Assembly (NCBI GenBank): GCA_027624135.1
Contig: JAQBXL010000003.1
Coordinates: 1-61,596, forward strand
Direction: 5' to 3'
Origin: Chloroflexota bacterium
GTDB lineage: Bacteria; Chloroflexota; Dehalococcoidia; Lucifugimonadales; UBA3495
Length of the DNA stretch: 61,596 bases
The notes under the pieces were generated by a model that saw only the letters and a program-made list of their open reading frames with translations, did no database searches and was not told the DNA's origin. How positions within the stretch are numbered: the first letter of the stretch is position 1; each line of letters opens with the position of its first letter. This document shows positions 1-9,113 of the stretch, one piece after another. A program made the position numbers and the translations under genes.

Positions 1-68
1 TGGCGGCTGCGGCGGACTGATCCGCCATTAGCCTGGAAGGGAATTTCCACAGGTTTTGACAAGAGCTC
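1..68. repeat. Left copy of a 68-bp inverted repeat shared with the right contig end
   Basis: The first 68 bases are the reverse complement of 61528-61595 with four mismatches (positions 2, 11, 23 and 28). The inner 40 bases (29-68) match perfectly. On the minus strand this copy can be read in the frame used by the partial secreted protein at the right end, but the four differences change residues and no start codon precedes it. A DNA-level repeat or a gene fragment are both possible. It lies beyond the stop of the thiolase-like gene. Confidence 0.85.
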
Positions 69-137
69 TGAATCGGGATGAAACGTGCAATTAATGTGTG
101 ATAGTTGTTCTATTCGAGTTCTGTTCGAGCTCCATTT

Positions 138-1304
138 CTAGTCTGTCGCCAGCACCACGGTTCCAGTGGAAGACAAAGACCCGCCGGTGCCGTTGACGAT
201 GGCCAATTTGGCGTTCTGGCTGGAGTCTCGTTTGCTTTTGACTTGCCGGTCTCCGGCCTCGCCCCTCAGCTGGCGGACCGCCTCCACCAATAGGAAGCTC
301 CCATACATGCCGGGATGGGTGTATGACAGGCCACCGCCGTTGGTGTTCAGTGAAAAATCCCCGCCAGGAGCGGTCCTCTGATTGGCCACAAAGTCCGGAG
401 ATTCTCCGGGCCCGCAGAACCCCATGCTTTCCAGGGTTGCCATCACCGTGTAGGTGAAAGAGTCGTAAATCATCGTCAGGTCCAGGTCATCGTGGGTGAT
501 GCCTGCCCGCTGCATCGACAGTGGCCCAGACCTGCGGGCCCAAGTTGATGTGTAGTCGGGCATCTGGCTAACTATGTTGTGGTCGTGCCCTTCGCCGGCT
601 CCCAACACCCAAACGGGCGCTTTCTTGAGACTCTTAGCCCGCTCGGCAGTGGTAACGATAATGGCCGCCCCCGAGTCGGTGACCAAACAGCAGTCCAAGA
701 GATGAAAGGGCCAGGACACCCACCGGGAATCGTGGTACTCGTCAAAGCTCATCGTGGTGTCTTGCATCATGGCTTTGGGATTTAGGTTGGCCCATTTCCG
801 CGTGGCCACCGCAATCTCGGCCATGCCCTGCCGAGTGCGGTCTTCCCCGTATTGGTGCATGTACCGTGAACACGCCAGGGAGTAGTTGATGGGTGCGCCG
901 ATGATCCCGTAAGGCGCCTCGTACTGGGAGAAAGGCAGGTTGCCGTCGGCGGGAAACCGGGCCCTGGCCGACCGGCCTGCTTGCCCATGGGTGATCAACG
1001 CCACCTCACAGTAACCAGCCCGGATCGCAGCGATGGCGTGAGCCACGTGGATAACGAATGATGATCCGCCAACTGTAGTGCTGTCCGTGAAAGTGGGGTG
1101 GATCCCCAGATATTCGGCGGTCGCCAGAGTGGAGCCCCCAGCGGTTAAAACACCGCCAACGTCGCTCTTGGAAAGACCGGCGTCCTCTAACGCATTGTGG
1201 GCCGCCTCGGCATGGTGCTGTAGAGAGGACTTGTTCGGGACATTGCCCATGACGTCCGATTCGGCCACCCCGACAATAGCAATATCCCGTTGTCCCGTGG
1301 TCAT
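138..1304 (-). CDS. Thiolase-like protein (SCP-x/lipid-transfer type) lacking the nucleophile cysteine
   Basis: This 388-residue protein has the thiolase fold arrangement of the SCP-2/SCP-x thiolase-like family: an N-terminal IVGVAE segment, an internal GGSS segment near residues 79-82, and a C-terminal THPG followed by a glycine-rich NGTGG segment. In active thiolases a cysteine sits in the 79-90 region and attacks the acyl-CoA; here serines S81/S82 occupy that place, so classical thiolysis is doubtful. The His of THPG is kept. Such proteins often work with a DUF35/OB-fold partner, which is absent here. The ATG has an AGGATCGG-type ribosome site. It ends close to the contig edge, so its operon context is lost. 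A role in acyl-CoA or sterol-like side-chain metabolism is inferred. Confidence 0.85.
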   Translation of the reverse strand: MTTGQRDIAIVGVAESDVMGNVPNKSSLQHHAEAAHNALEDAGLSKSDVGGVLTAGGSTLATAEYLGIHPTFTDSTTVGGSSFVIHVAHAIAAIRAGYCEVALITHGQAGRSARARFPADGNLPFSQYEAPYGIIGAPINYSLACSRYMHQYGEDRTRQGMAEIAVATRKWANLNPKAMMQDTTMSFDEYHDSRWVSWPFHLLDCCLVTDSGAAIIVTTAERAKSLKKAPVWVLGAGEGHDHNIVSQMPDYTSTWARRSGPLSMQRAGITHDDLDLTMIYDSFTYTVMATLESMGFCGPGESPDFVANQRTAPGGDFSLNTNGGGLSYTHPGMYGSFLLVEAVRQLRGEAGDRQVKSKRDSSQNAKLAIVNGTGGSLSSTGTVVLATD

Positions 1305-1526
1305 TTAATCCGATCCTCGTGTGATGGGTGTGGAGGGAGTGCCAAGTATGGTCCTTTCTGATATTACAACAATTCGGGGTGACATAACAATACCAGTTGA
1401 CTTTAATACGGAATCCGGGAGGATCCGCACGAGAACCCACAAGGCAATAATAGTATTTATCATGATAGAATATCAAGGTTGCCGAATGGCACATTTGGGC
1501 AGACGTTTTGCCGCTCAGAGGTACAC

Positions 1527-2093
1527 ATGCCAAGTAATTTCTGGATGATGATTAATAACGAGGAGAATTTCCGCATCACCCAAAAGCGAGAATTCACTCT
1601 TTTGGGTCTGAAGGCCCAACACCGCCGCAAGATGCAACGGATCACCGAAGGCGACCGCGTGCTGCTTTATATCTCGCATGTGCGCCGGTTCGCGGCCACC
1701 GCAACCGCGATGTCTTCCTTCTATGAAGCTGAAGAGCAGATCTGGGTAAACGAGGGGAGCACGGGTTTTCCCTACCATATAAAGCTTAAACCCGGTGTGA
1801 TTTTAGAGGACCACCAGTTGATCGACGCCAATCTGTTGGCGCCGCGCCTGGAATACGTGAGGCGGTGGAATCCCGAGGATTGGTACATGGCATTCCAGGG
1901 TAATCTTCACCTGCTTCCCAAGAACGATTTCATATTGATCGAAGAAGAGATGAAGAAGCTCCACTTCGGCAAGGAATACGTCCCCACGGATTTCACAGCG
2001 ACATTGAACAACCAGCGCCGCCGCTCTGGAACTCGGAAGAGCAAACGTCCTCGCACGGAAGCCGAGCAGGGGCAACCGACCCAAACCCGTTAG
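1527..2093 (+). CDS. EVE-domain (PUA-like) protein
   Basis: A 188-residue protein matching the EVE domain, a PUA-like fold that in other systems reads modified nucleic-acid bases. Supporting segments are the opening SNFWMMINNEENF, the basic stretch around RRKMQRI, the GDRVLLYIS strand and the late WYMAFQGNLHLL region. The C-terminus is a basic tail (RRRSGTRKSKRPR) that could contact nucleic acid. The start at 1527 is preferred over the upstream ATG at 1479 because the domain begins there and an AGAGG site precedes it. It is divergent from the thiolase-like gene and stands alone. The substrate is unknown. Confidence 0.8.
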   Translation: MPSNFWMMINNEENFRITQKREFTLLGLKAQHRRKMQRITEGDRVLLYISHVRRFAATATAMSSFYEAEEQIWVNEGSTGFPYHIKLKPGVILEDHQLIDANLLAPRLEYVRRWNPEDWYMAFQGNLHLLPKNDFILIEEEMKKLHFGKEYVPTDFTATLNNQRRRSGTRKSKRPRTEAEQGQPTQTR

Positions 2094-2122
2094 AAGACGA
2101 TTCCAGATCAGCCGGGAATCTT

Positions 2123-3295
2123 TTAGCGAACTTCGCGATTGCGAGCTACCAGAAGCGCCGCTCCGGTCTCTTCTTGGACATAAGGATCTGATTCGGACGC
2201 CAACGCTTGCTCCAGTGCGTCGATTGCTTCGGAAGTAGCGATCTGACCCAGGGCCCAGGCAGCATGGCCGCGCACCAACGGATCAGCGGTTTTCAATGCA
2301 GTCCCCAACGCCGCCACCCCAGACTCGTCCCGCTGGTTGCCCAGCGCCACACAGGCGTTCTTCTGCAAGCCAACGCGTTTGGCCCGCATGATTGAGGTGC
2401 CCTGAAAACGGTTCCGAAACTCCTCTTCGGTCATGGCCAATATCTCAGCCAACGGGAGCTGCCCCGACTGTCCCACGGCTTCTGCTGGCGGAATGGGCAG
2501 ATTGGGCTGTTCTGCTTTGAGATTGACCGGGCACACATCCTGGCAGATGTCGCATCCGAAGATCCAATCGCCGATGAGCGGCCGCATCTCCAATGGAATT
2601 ACACCCCGGTTCTCGATGGTCTGATATGAGATGCAACGGGCGTTGTCCACGATGTACGGGGCGACGATGGCTCCGGTGGGGCAGTCGTCGATGCAACGGA
2701 CACAGGCCCCGCAGGTTTTCTTCAGTGGCTGGTCCGGTTCCAAGTCGAGGTCGGTGAGCACCTGTCCCAGCAACACCCATGAACCGTAGGACTGGGTTAG
2801 GACGTTGGTGCTCTTGCCGAACCATCCCAGCCCCGAACGCACCGCCGCCGCCCGGTCCAACATGGGTCCATCGTCCACGTACCATCTGGCCGCCACCGGG
2901 ATATCTAGCTGTTCTTCCAAGCTGCGGACGAAGGATTTCATCCGCCGCTTCATGGTTCGGTGATAGTCTTTAACCCGCGCATAGCGGGCCACAGTGCCTT
3001 TGCCGGATCCGGATTCTTGCCCTTCCTGACCGAGGTAACTCAGACCCAAACAGATGATGGAACGCACGCCGGGGAGCAGAGCTTGTGGGTCTGTGCCGCG
3101 CCGAACTCGGGATTCGGTGAACCAGGGGAGGCCGTCCATCTGCCCGGCCTCGATGCGGGTTAGAGCGGCATCCCGGTCTTTGACGAACTCATCGGCTCCG
3201 GTGATTCGCACCAGATCGAACCCGCACTTGAGGGCTTGATCTTTGATCTGGTCCCGGATCTGTTGTGTTTCTTGCATCACGTCCGGCCAAGGCAC
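2123..3295 (-). CDS. queG: Epoxyqueuosine reductase QueG
   Basis: QueG reduces epoxyqueuosine to queuosine in tRNA, the last step of queuosine synthesis, using cobalamin and two [4Fe-4S] clusters. Cluster ligands are visible at C195, C198, C201, C205 and C248, C251, C255. The YVDDGPMLDRAA region (about 139-151) holds the likely catalytic aspartate. A C-terminal HEAT-like region (about 300-390) completes the usual architecture, and the 390-residue length is typical. The first codon is GTG at 3295; an ATG six codons later (3277) is equally possible, and neither has a strong ribosome site. It lies 18 nt downstream of the dUTPase-like gene, probably in one transcript. Confidence 0.92.
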   Translation of the reverse strand: MPWPDVMQETQQIRDQIKDQALKCGFDLVRITGADEFVKDRDAALTRIEAGQMDGLPWFTESRVRRGTDPQALLPGVRSIICLGLSYLGQEGQESGSGKGTVARYARVKDYHRTMKRRMKSFVRSLEEQLDIPVAARWYVDDGPMLDRAAAVRSGLGWFGKSTNVLTQSYGSWVLLGQVLTDLDLEPDQPLKKTCGACVRCIDDCPTGAIVAPYIVDNARCISYQTIENRGVIPLEMRPLIGDWIFGCDICQDVCPVNLKAEQPNLPIPPAEAVGQSGQLPLAEILAMTEEEFRNRFQGTSIMRAKRVGLQKNACVALGNQRDESGVAALGTALKTADPLVRGHAAWALGQIATSEAIDALEQALASESDPYVQEETGAALLVARNREVR

Positions 3296-3313
3296 TGGCG
3301 GTGGGGAGAAATC

Positions 3314-3844
3314 CTAGATGTTTTCCGACTGGAAACGGCCTTGGTAGCCGCTGCTGACGGCGGTCTCCATGCGGAAGAAGACCAACTGCATCAGGCGGGC
3401 GTCGCGCTGCACCCGGTAGCCGCCGGGGTGGTAGACCACTAGCAGGGCTTGTGAACGGCCATGGTATCCGGCGTCCCAGACGGCCGTGTGAATTCCGGCG
3501 CCGCTGCGGAGCAGGCTGGAACGGGGCCGGCCCAGGGCCATAACGTCCAGGGGCAGGTTGACCACTTCATTGAAGGTAACCAAGAATGGCCCTGGCTCCA
3601 AATCTACCCAGCCGTTAGAGTCAAACTCAAAGGGCGCTGTTTCAGACAACTCCCTGCTGGCGTCCTCGGCTCCGACGGCACCGGGGGTGGTCAACCGAGC
3701 CACCTCCCGCAGCGTCATGTCGAATCCATTGGGCTGGAGCTGGGCCTCGAGAGACAGGTATTGCTCCAACAGCGGTGGAGACCCTTCAATCAGGCGGCCG
3801 ATGGAATCGCGGTCCAGTAGAGTAGCCGGCATCTGTTGATCCAA
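3314..3844 (-). CDS. dUTPase / dCTP deaminase family protein
   Basis: A 176-residue protein of the trimeric Dcd/dUTPase fold. The LQPNGFDMTLRE segment (about 36-47) and the RSSLLRSGAGIHTAVWDAGYHG segment (about 108-129, read here in two parts: RSSLLRSG and DAGYHG) are the nucleotide-binding motifs. The glutamate that activates water in true dCTP deaminases is not seen after DAGYHG, where the sequence goes on RSQALLVV. dUTP hydrolysis is therefore more likely than deamination. It sits upstream of queG in the same direction. The assignment to the superfamily is firm; the exact substrate is inferred. Confidence 0.82.
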   Translation of the reverse strand: MDQQMPATLLDRDSIGRLIEGSPPLLEQYLSLEAQLQPNGFDMTLREVARLTTPGAVGAEDASRELSETAPFEFDSNGWVDLEPGPFLVTFNEVVNLPLDVMALGRPRSSLLRSGAGIHTAVWDAGYHGRSQALLVVYHPGGYRVQRDARLMQLVFFRMETAVSSGYQGRFQSENI

Positions 3845-3858
3845 AAATTAAGCCCGGC

Positions 3859-3949
3859 CAGCCACTGGGTTCAGCCACTGGGTTCCGTAAGTAGCTGGTC
3901 CGGGCCGGTTTTCGCCTGGTCGCGGTTGCTGGTTCGGGTTGCTGGTTCG
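3859..3949. repeat. Two separate 13-bp perfect tandem duplications between groL and the dUTPase gene
   Basis: cagccactgggtt occurs twice without gap at 3859-3871 and 3872-3884. ggttgctggttcg occurs twice at 3924-3936 and 3937-3949. The two duplications are unrelated in sequence but have the same length, and both lie in the 119-bp spacer after groL. Confidence 0.95.
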
Positions 3950-3963
3950 AGTAAATGTCGGGG

Positions 3964-5589
3964 CTAGTCGTGCATGAAGTCTTGGATGTCTGCGGGCAGC
4001 GGCACGAACTCGGGAATCTCGGTGATGATCGCCTCGGTGGTAATCATCATCCCGGCGATACTGCCCGCGTTCTCCAAGGCTGACCGCGTGACTTTGACCG
4101 GATCAATGATCCCTGCTTCGATCAGGTGGCAGAACTCCCCACGGTCGGCGTCGAAGCCCCAGTCACCTTCTCCGTTTCGCACGCCTTCAAGGATCACCGG
4201 GCCGTCGTGGCCGGCATTCTGTGCGATGAGCAACAGGGGTGCGCTGAGGGAGTCGCGAACGAGGCGCACGCCCAGAGCCTGTTCGGCTTCCAGGGTCTTT
4301 TCCAGATCGACCAAGACCTGTCCGGCCCGAACCAGAGCGACTCCGCCGCCGGGCACGATACCTTCTTCAATGGCGGCCCTGGTTGCCGAGAGGGCGTCTT
4401 CAGCCCGAGATTTGCGCTCATTGATCTCAGGTTCGGTGGCACCGCCAATCTTAAGCACTGCAACACCGCCAACCAAGGCGGCCATGCGCTCTTGCAGTTT
4501 TTCACGGTCGTAGTCGGAAGTGGTCTCCTCGATCTGGACCCTTAATTGTTCCAACCGGTCTTTGATGGCCTGCTCGTCGCCGCGGCCTTCAACGATAGTG
4601 GATTCGTCTTTGCTGGCGATGAGCCGTCGGGCGGTTCCCAACATGGAAATCTCGGCGTCTTCAACCTTGAGACCCCGGTCGGCGCTGACGACGGTGCCAC
4701 CGGTCACGATGGCGATATCTTCCAGCAATGCCTTGCGGCGCTCTCCGAATCCGGGGGCCTTGATGGCAACGCAATCGATCGTGCCCCGCAGCTTGTTGAC
4801 CACCAGGGTGGACAGGGCCTCTCTATCTACATCTTCGGCGATGATCACCAGAGATCGTTTTCCATCTTGTAGCAATTTCTCCATGATTCCGATCACATCT
4901 TTCGAGGTGCTGATCTTCTGGTCGGTGATCAGGAACATGGGCTCTTCGATGGCAGCTACCATCCGCTCTGTGTCGCTAACGAAATGAGGGGACAGGTAAC
5001 CGCGATCAACGCGGACTCCCTCCACAAATTCCAATTCATCTAGTAGAGACTTGGACTCTTCAATGGTGACCACTCCATCCCTGCCCACTTTGTCGAGGGC
5101 ATCCGCCAACAATTGAGCGATGGCTTCTTCGTGGGCGGAGAGTGCGGCAACCCTGGCGATCTGCTCACGGCCCTCCACGGGGATGGCCATGGATTTTAAT
5201 TCGGCTACCACTGCGGCCACGGCCTGGTTGATTCCGTCGCGGATGCCGATGCCATTGGCGCCGGATGCCACGTTCATGAAGCCGTTGCGGACGATTGACT
5301 GGGTCAGGACCACGGAGGTAGTCGTGCCGTCGCCGACCGCGTCGTTGGTCTTGGAGGCAGCTTCTTTGACGAGCTGCGCCCCCAGATTTTCGTAAGGATC
5401 AAGGAGTTCAACTTCTTTGGCAATGGTGACGCCGTCGCTGCAGACCACTGGCAAGCCAAACATTCGGCTAAGCAGCACGTTGCGACCGCTGGGGCCCAGG
5501 GTCAGGCCCACCACCCGCTTAAGCTCATCCACGCCCCGCATCATCCTGGTGCGGGCTTCTTCATCAAAAGCCAGTTGCTTGTCCGCCAT
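3964..5589 (-). CDS. groL: 60-kDa chaperonin GroEL
   Basis: GroEL forms a double-ring ATP-driven folding chamber in the cytoplasm. The 541-residue sequence is collinear with the family: the ATP loop GDGTTT at 86-91 with D87, the LGPSGRNV nucleotide segment near 31-38, and EDALSATRAAIEEG with the hydrolytic aspartate near 398. The C-terminus ends in DIQDFMHD and lacks the Gly-Gly-Met tail of most GroELs. No groES gene is adjacent and no CIRCE operator (TTAGCACTC-N9-GAGTGCTAA) is found upstream. The mapped upstream promoter-like sequence looks vegetative. It may be one of several GroEL paralogs. Confidence 0.95.
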   Translation of the reverse strand: MADKQLAFDEEARTRMMRGVDELKRVVGLTLGPSGRNVLLSRMFGLPVVCSDGVTIAKEVELLDPYENLGAQLVKEAASKTNDAVGDGTTTSVVLTQSIVRNGFMNVASGANGIGIRDGINQAVAAVVAELKSMAIPVEGREQIARVAALSAHEEAIAQLLADALDKVGRDGVVTIEESKSLLDELEFVEGVRVDRGYLSPHFVSDTERMVAAIEEPMFLITDQKISTSKDVIGIMEKLLQDGKRSLVIIAEDVDREALSTLVVNKLRGTIDCVAIKAPGFGERRKALLEDIAIVTGGTVVSADRGLKVEDAEISMLGTARRLIASKDESTIVEGRGDEQAIKDRLEQLRVQIEETTSDYDREKLQERMAALVGGVAVLKIGGATEPEINERKSRAEDALSATRAAIEEGIVPGGGVALVRAGQVLVDLEKTLEAEQALGVRLVRDSLSAPLLLIAQNAGHDGPVILEGVRNGEGDWGFDADRGEFCHLIEAGIIDPVKVTRSALENAGSIAGMMITTEAIITEIPEFVPLPADIQDFMHD

Positions 5590-5692
5590 GACCGTCTCCT
5601 CGTTATCCTTACTGCTGTCGCCGCCACGTTTCGGCAGCGCAGGCTTTTTTCGTCGTTAAACGTTCGCGAAAGTGGGGTGGTTCCGAATGGAA

Positions 5693-5721
5693 ATCATGCG
5701 TCAGCCGGGCGAAATTGTCAA
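5693..5721 (-). promoter_or_regulatory. Putative sigma-70-type promoter for groL
   Basis: On the minus strand TTGACA (5721-5716) is followed after exactly 17 nt by CATGAT (5698-5693), about 100 nt before the groL start. The -35 box is perfect and the -10 matches 4 of 6. Confidence 0.45.
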
Positions 5722-5773
5722 CTGGGCGCGCCGACTGCTAACTCATTTCAGGTACGATTTCGCCACTTAGAGA

Positions 5774-6277
5774 TTAGGCAACCGGACTGACTCCCGCCAA
5801 ACCGTCAACTTCACCGGCCAAATCGGCAATTGTTAGACCAAGGGTGGGGTGGATGTGGTCAGGGATCAATTCTGCCAATGGGACCAAAACGAACGCCCGA
5901 AGGTGCATGCTGGCGTGGGGGATGCGCAGGTCTGGCTCATCAACCACATCACTCCCATAGATCAGTATGTCCAGGTCGATGAGCCTGGGGCCAAAACGGG
6001 GTCCGGCTTCCCGGCCCAATTCCCGTTCCAAGTCTTTCACGAAGTCGAGCAACTGGCGGGGGGATAGGCCAGTGCAGACCTCGGCCACCATGTTCAGGAA
6101 ATCAGGTTGCTCGGCTAAGCCCCAGGGGGCAGTCTCGTAGATGCCGGAGGTCCGCAGTACTGTTAACTCTGGCCCGGCGTCCAGTCCCTTTAGCGCCTGG
6201 GTCAGGTTTTCCTGCCGATCGCCCAGATTGGTCCCCAGTCCCAGGTAGGCGGTTGTGCCACTCAACTGGCCTTCCAT
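5774..6277 (-). CDS. folK: HPPK, 6-hydroxymethyl-dihydropterin pyrophosphokinase
   Basis: FolK transfers pyrophosphate from ATP to 6-hydroxymethyl-7,8-dihydropterin, making the substrate of FolP. The 167-residue protein shows LGLGTNLGDR (about 12-21), ETAPWG (about 48-53), the catalytic GPRLIDLDILIYG block (about 96-108) with the paired aspartates, and IPHASMHLRAFVL. All are standard HPPK motifs. It overlaps the end of folP by 16 nt, so the two are translationally coupled and form a folate operon. Downstream is groL, separated by the groL promoter region. Confidence 0.95.
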   Translation of the reverse strand: MEGQLSGTTAYLGLGTNLGDRQENLTQALKGLDAGPELTVLRTSGIYETAPWGLAEQPDFLNMVAEVCTGLSPRQLLDFVKDLERELGREAGPRFGPRLIDLDILIYGSDVVDEPDLRIPHASMHLRAFVLVPLAELIPDHIHPTLGLTIADLAGEVDGLAGVSPVA

Positions 6278-7215
6278 CCGTCAGGCCGCCAACCTCGGAC
6301 CACCGCGTCGGTGACCCGGCAGACCCGCACCATTTCCTTGACGTCATGCACGCGCACGATGTCTGCGCCCCCTGCGATAGCCAGAGCCACCGTGGCCGAT
6401 GTGCCCTCCACCCGCTGGTCCGGGGGTAGGTTCAATAATAGGCCCAAAGTGGACTTTCGGGAGGCGCCGACCAGGATGGGCAAACCGATGCTTTTCAGTT
6501 TCTCCAGGTCAGCCAAGATTGCCAGGTTGTGGTCAGGGGTTTTCCCGAAGCCGATGCCTGGGTCGATGATGATGTTTTCCTTGGGCACACCGGCTTCAAG
6601 CGCCAACGCAACGCTGGCCTGCAGGCTCGATATCACATCCGGGAGCAAGTCTCGGTACTCCGTGCCCTGTTGGTTGTGCATCAAGATCAATCCTGCGCCG
6701 GATTCGGCTGCCACCTGGGCCAACTGGGGTTCTGCTTTCAAGCCCCAGATGTCGTTGATGATCACAGCACCAGCTTCAACCGCGCGGCGGGCAACCTCAG
6801 CTTTGTAAGTGTCCACGCTGATGGGCAATTCCACATTGTTGGTCACGGCTTCAAGGGCCGGCATCAGCCTTTGCAGTTCATCATCTAGGGAGACCCGTTG
6901 GTGGCCAGGACGGGTGGATTCGGAACCGATGTCCAAGATATCCGCGCCTTCATCTTGAAACCGCAAGGCTTGCTCAACAGCCGCTGCAACCAGATCGTTC
7001 CCCGAGCCCAAACCGTCGCCAGAGAACGAGTCGGGGGTCAGATTGATGATGCCCATCACGTAGGTGCGGACGCCCCAGGTAAGCGACTCGCCGTTAGCTA
7101 CGGTCAGGCTGGAGATGGGGGTGTGGACTCGGGGCATCGTATGTGAACTCCAGATCGGTCGAAGAGGTGGTATCAGGGACATCAGCGATCTGCGAACCCC
7201 TGAGAATAGCCTCAT
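6262..7215 (-). CDS. folP: Dihydropteroate synthase
   Basis: FolP condenses the pterin pyrophosphate made by FolK with p-aminobenzoate. The 317-residue TIM barrel shows NLTPDSFS (58-65), DIGSESTRPG (about 96-105), the pterin-binding DPGIGFGKT block and GASRKS with the catalytic lysine. The start at 7215 is chosen because GGAG lies 7 nt before the ATG; this gives about 30 extra N-terminal residues before the barrel, and an internal ATG at 7137 is an alternative. It is the first gene of the folP-folK pair and diverges from the acyl-CoA carboxylase gene. Confidence 0.94.
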   Translation of the reverse strand: MRLFSGVRRSLMSLIPPLRPIWSSHTMPRVHTPISSLTVANGESLTWGVRTYVMGIINLTPDSFSGDGLGSGNDLVAAAVEQALRFQDEGADILDIGSESTRPGHQRVSLDDELQRLMPALEAVTNNVELPISVDTYKAEVARRAVEAGAVIINDIWGLKAEPQLAQVAAESGAGLILMHNQQGTEYRDLLPDVISSLQASVALALEAGVPKENIIIDPGIGFGKTPDHNLAILADLEKLKSIGLPILVGASRKSTLGLLLNLPPDQRVEGTSATVALAIAGGADIVRVHDVKEMVRVCRVTDAVVRGWRPDGWKAS

Positions 7216-7398
7216 TTTATCACTCCGGGTCGTGCCCAGACTCCTTGCTCCTCGTTCGACGCGTCTGCTAGGATGAACCAGGATTATGTGTGCCTAAATC
7301 GCGGCGAATCCAGGCTAAATTGAGCTTGTGATTCGCCCTTGGACAATCGAAAGCGCGCGGACCAGAGTGGTCCGCTTTGAAACTTGCTGGGAGGGGTT

Positions 7399-8964
7399 GT
7401 GACTGCTGAAAAAAGGCCGATCGACGAGAAGATTGACGCGTTGGACGCGATGCGTCAAGAGTCGCAGAAGGGCGGCGGCCAGGAGCGGATCGACCAACAG
7501 CACAGCAGGGGCAAGCTAACTGCCCGGGAACGGCTGGCCCTGCTTATGGATGACGGCACCTTCGAAGAACTGGACGCCTTTGTCACTCACCGGGCCACCG
7601 ACTTCGGTCTGGCCGACCGCAAGGTTCTCGGCGACGCCGTGGTCACTGGTTACGGCCAGGTGGAGGGCCGCCAGGTCTTCGCCTACGCCCAAGACTTCAC
7701 CGTGATGGGCGGCTCACTGTCGGAGGCCGTCAGCCAAAAGATCTGCAAGGTGTTGGATTTGGCGGTCAAAGCCGGTTGTCCCGTGGTGGGGCTTAACGAC
7801 TCTGGCGGGGCCCGCATCCAAGAAGGCGTCACGAGCCTGGCTGCTTACGGCGACATATTTCTGCGGAACACTTTGTATTCCGGGGTTATACCCCAGATTT
7901 CCGTGATCGTCGGCCCTGCTGCCGGCGGCGCGGTCTACTCCCCAGCCATCACCGACTTCGTCTTCATGGTCAAGGGCACCGGCCAGATGTATATCACCGG
8001 CCCCGATGTCATCAAGGCGGTGACCGGAGAAGAGGTGACCCACGAGGACCTGGGCGGAGCAGCGACCCATGCCACCCGTAGCGGCGTGGCCCAGTTCGTC
8101 TACGAGACCGAAGAAGAGTGCATCAATGAAGTTCGGCGTCTGCTCAGCTTTCTGCCCAGCAACAACCTGGAGGATAGCCCGCAAGAGGCGACCGCCGACC
8201 CAGCGACCCGGAGGGAACCTGACCTGCGCTACCTGGTGCCCGACGACGCCAACCGCCCCTATGACATGCGGGAGATCATCGACAAGATAATCGACGAAGA
8301 AGAGTTCATGGAGGTTCACCAGAACTTCGCGCCCAACGTGGTGGTGGGATTCGCACGCATGAATGGCCGGTCAGTGGGCATCGTGGGCAACCAACCTGAG
8401 TATCTAGCCGGAGTTCTGGATATCGATGCTTCGGTCAAGGCGGCGCGGTTCATCCGGTTCTGCGACTGCTTCAACATCCCCATCGTGACTTTGGTGGATG
8501 TGCCCGGATTCATGCCCGGTGTGGACCAGGAATACGGCGGAATCATCCGCCACGGCGCCAAGTTGATCTTTGCCTACGCCGAGGCCACGGTGCCCAAGAT
8601 TGCTGTCATCATCCGCAAGGCCTATGGCGGCGCCTATATCGTGATGAGCAGCAAGCACCTTCGTTCGGACATCAACCTGGCCTGGCCGTCGGCGGAGATC
8701 GCTGTCATGGGCGCTGAAGGCGCAGTTAACATAATATACCGGAGCGAGATTTCAGGGGCGGAAGACCCGGACAAGAAACGCCAGGAACTGATCAAAGAAT
8801 ATCAGGATCAATTCACCACCCCGTACATCGCCGCCAGCCGTGGCTTTCTTGACGACGTGATCGACCCGGCAGAGACCCGGGTGCAGATCATCAAGGCGCT
8901 GGAGATGCTGCGAAACAAACGCGACAGCCTCCCAGCCAAGAAACACGGCAACATCCCCCTCTAA
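7399..8964 (+). CDS. Acyl-CoA (propionyl/methylmalonyl-CoA) carboxylase carboxyltransferase subunit
   Basis: This 521-residue protein belongs to the PccB/MmdA carboxyltransferase family. It moves the carboxyl group from biotin to an acyl-CoA such as propionyl-CoA. Two crotonase-like halves are visible: the first contains the GGARIQEGV oxyanion segment and GPAAGGAVY, the second contains VDVPGFMPG and RKAYGGAY. The N-terminal RGKLTARERL segment is typical. The start is the GTG at 7399, right after GGGAGGGG. No biotin carboxylase or BCCP subunit is adjacent. Because a separate AccD-AccA fusion lies at 45637-47484, this enzyme probably serves propionyl-CoA rather than fatty acid synthesis. Confidence 0.92.
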   Translation: MTAEKRPIDEKIDALDAMRQESQKGGGQERIDQQHSRGKLTARERLALLMDDGTFEELDAFVTHRATDFGLADRKVLGDAVVTGYGQVEGRQVFAYAQDFTVMGGSLSEAVSQKICKVLDLAVKAGCPVVGLNDSGGARIQEGVTSLAAYGDIFLRNTLYSGVIPQISVIVGPAAGGAVYSPAITDFVFMVKGTGQMYITGPDVIKAVTGEEVTHEDLGGAATHATRSGVAQFVYETEEECINEVRRLLSFLPSNNLEDSPQEATADPATRREPDLRYLVPDDANRPYDMREIIDKIIDEEEFMEVHQNFAPNVVVGFARMNGRSVGIVGNQPEYLAGVLDIDASVKAARFIRFCDCFNIPIVTLVDVPGFMPGVDQEYGGIIRHGAKLIFAYAEATVPKIAVIIRKAYGGAYIVMSSKHLRSDINLAWPSAEIAVMGAEGAVNIIYRSEISGAEDPDKKRQELIKEYQDQFTTPYIAASRGFLDDVIDPAETRVQIIKALEMLRNKRDSLPAKKHGNIPL

Positions 8965-9113
8965 CGCCGACTCTCTGACAAAGAGTCCCTTCCTCCTCGC
9001 AATGGTGAAGGTTAGGATGGGGGCGTCCCCTGCCCTACGAGCAGGCGTTTGTATTAGAATAGGCGAGCCGCAGTTCCGGCGGCCATCCTATTCTGGTTTA
9101 ACAGGAGTCTCAC

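Noticed and set aside
3920..3960. tRNA T-arm (ggttcgagt)
   Set aside because: It is part of a 13-bp tandem duplication and no acceptor or anticodon stem can be formed around it.
5590..5773. CIRCE heat-shock operator upstream of groL
   Set aside because: No TTAGCACTC inverted repeat found on either strand.
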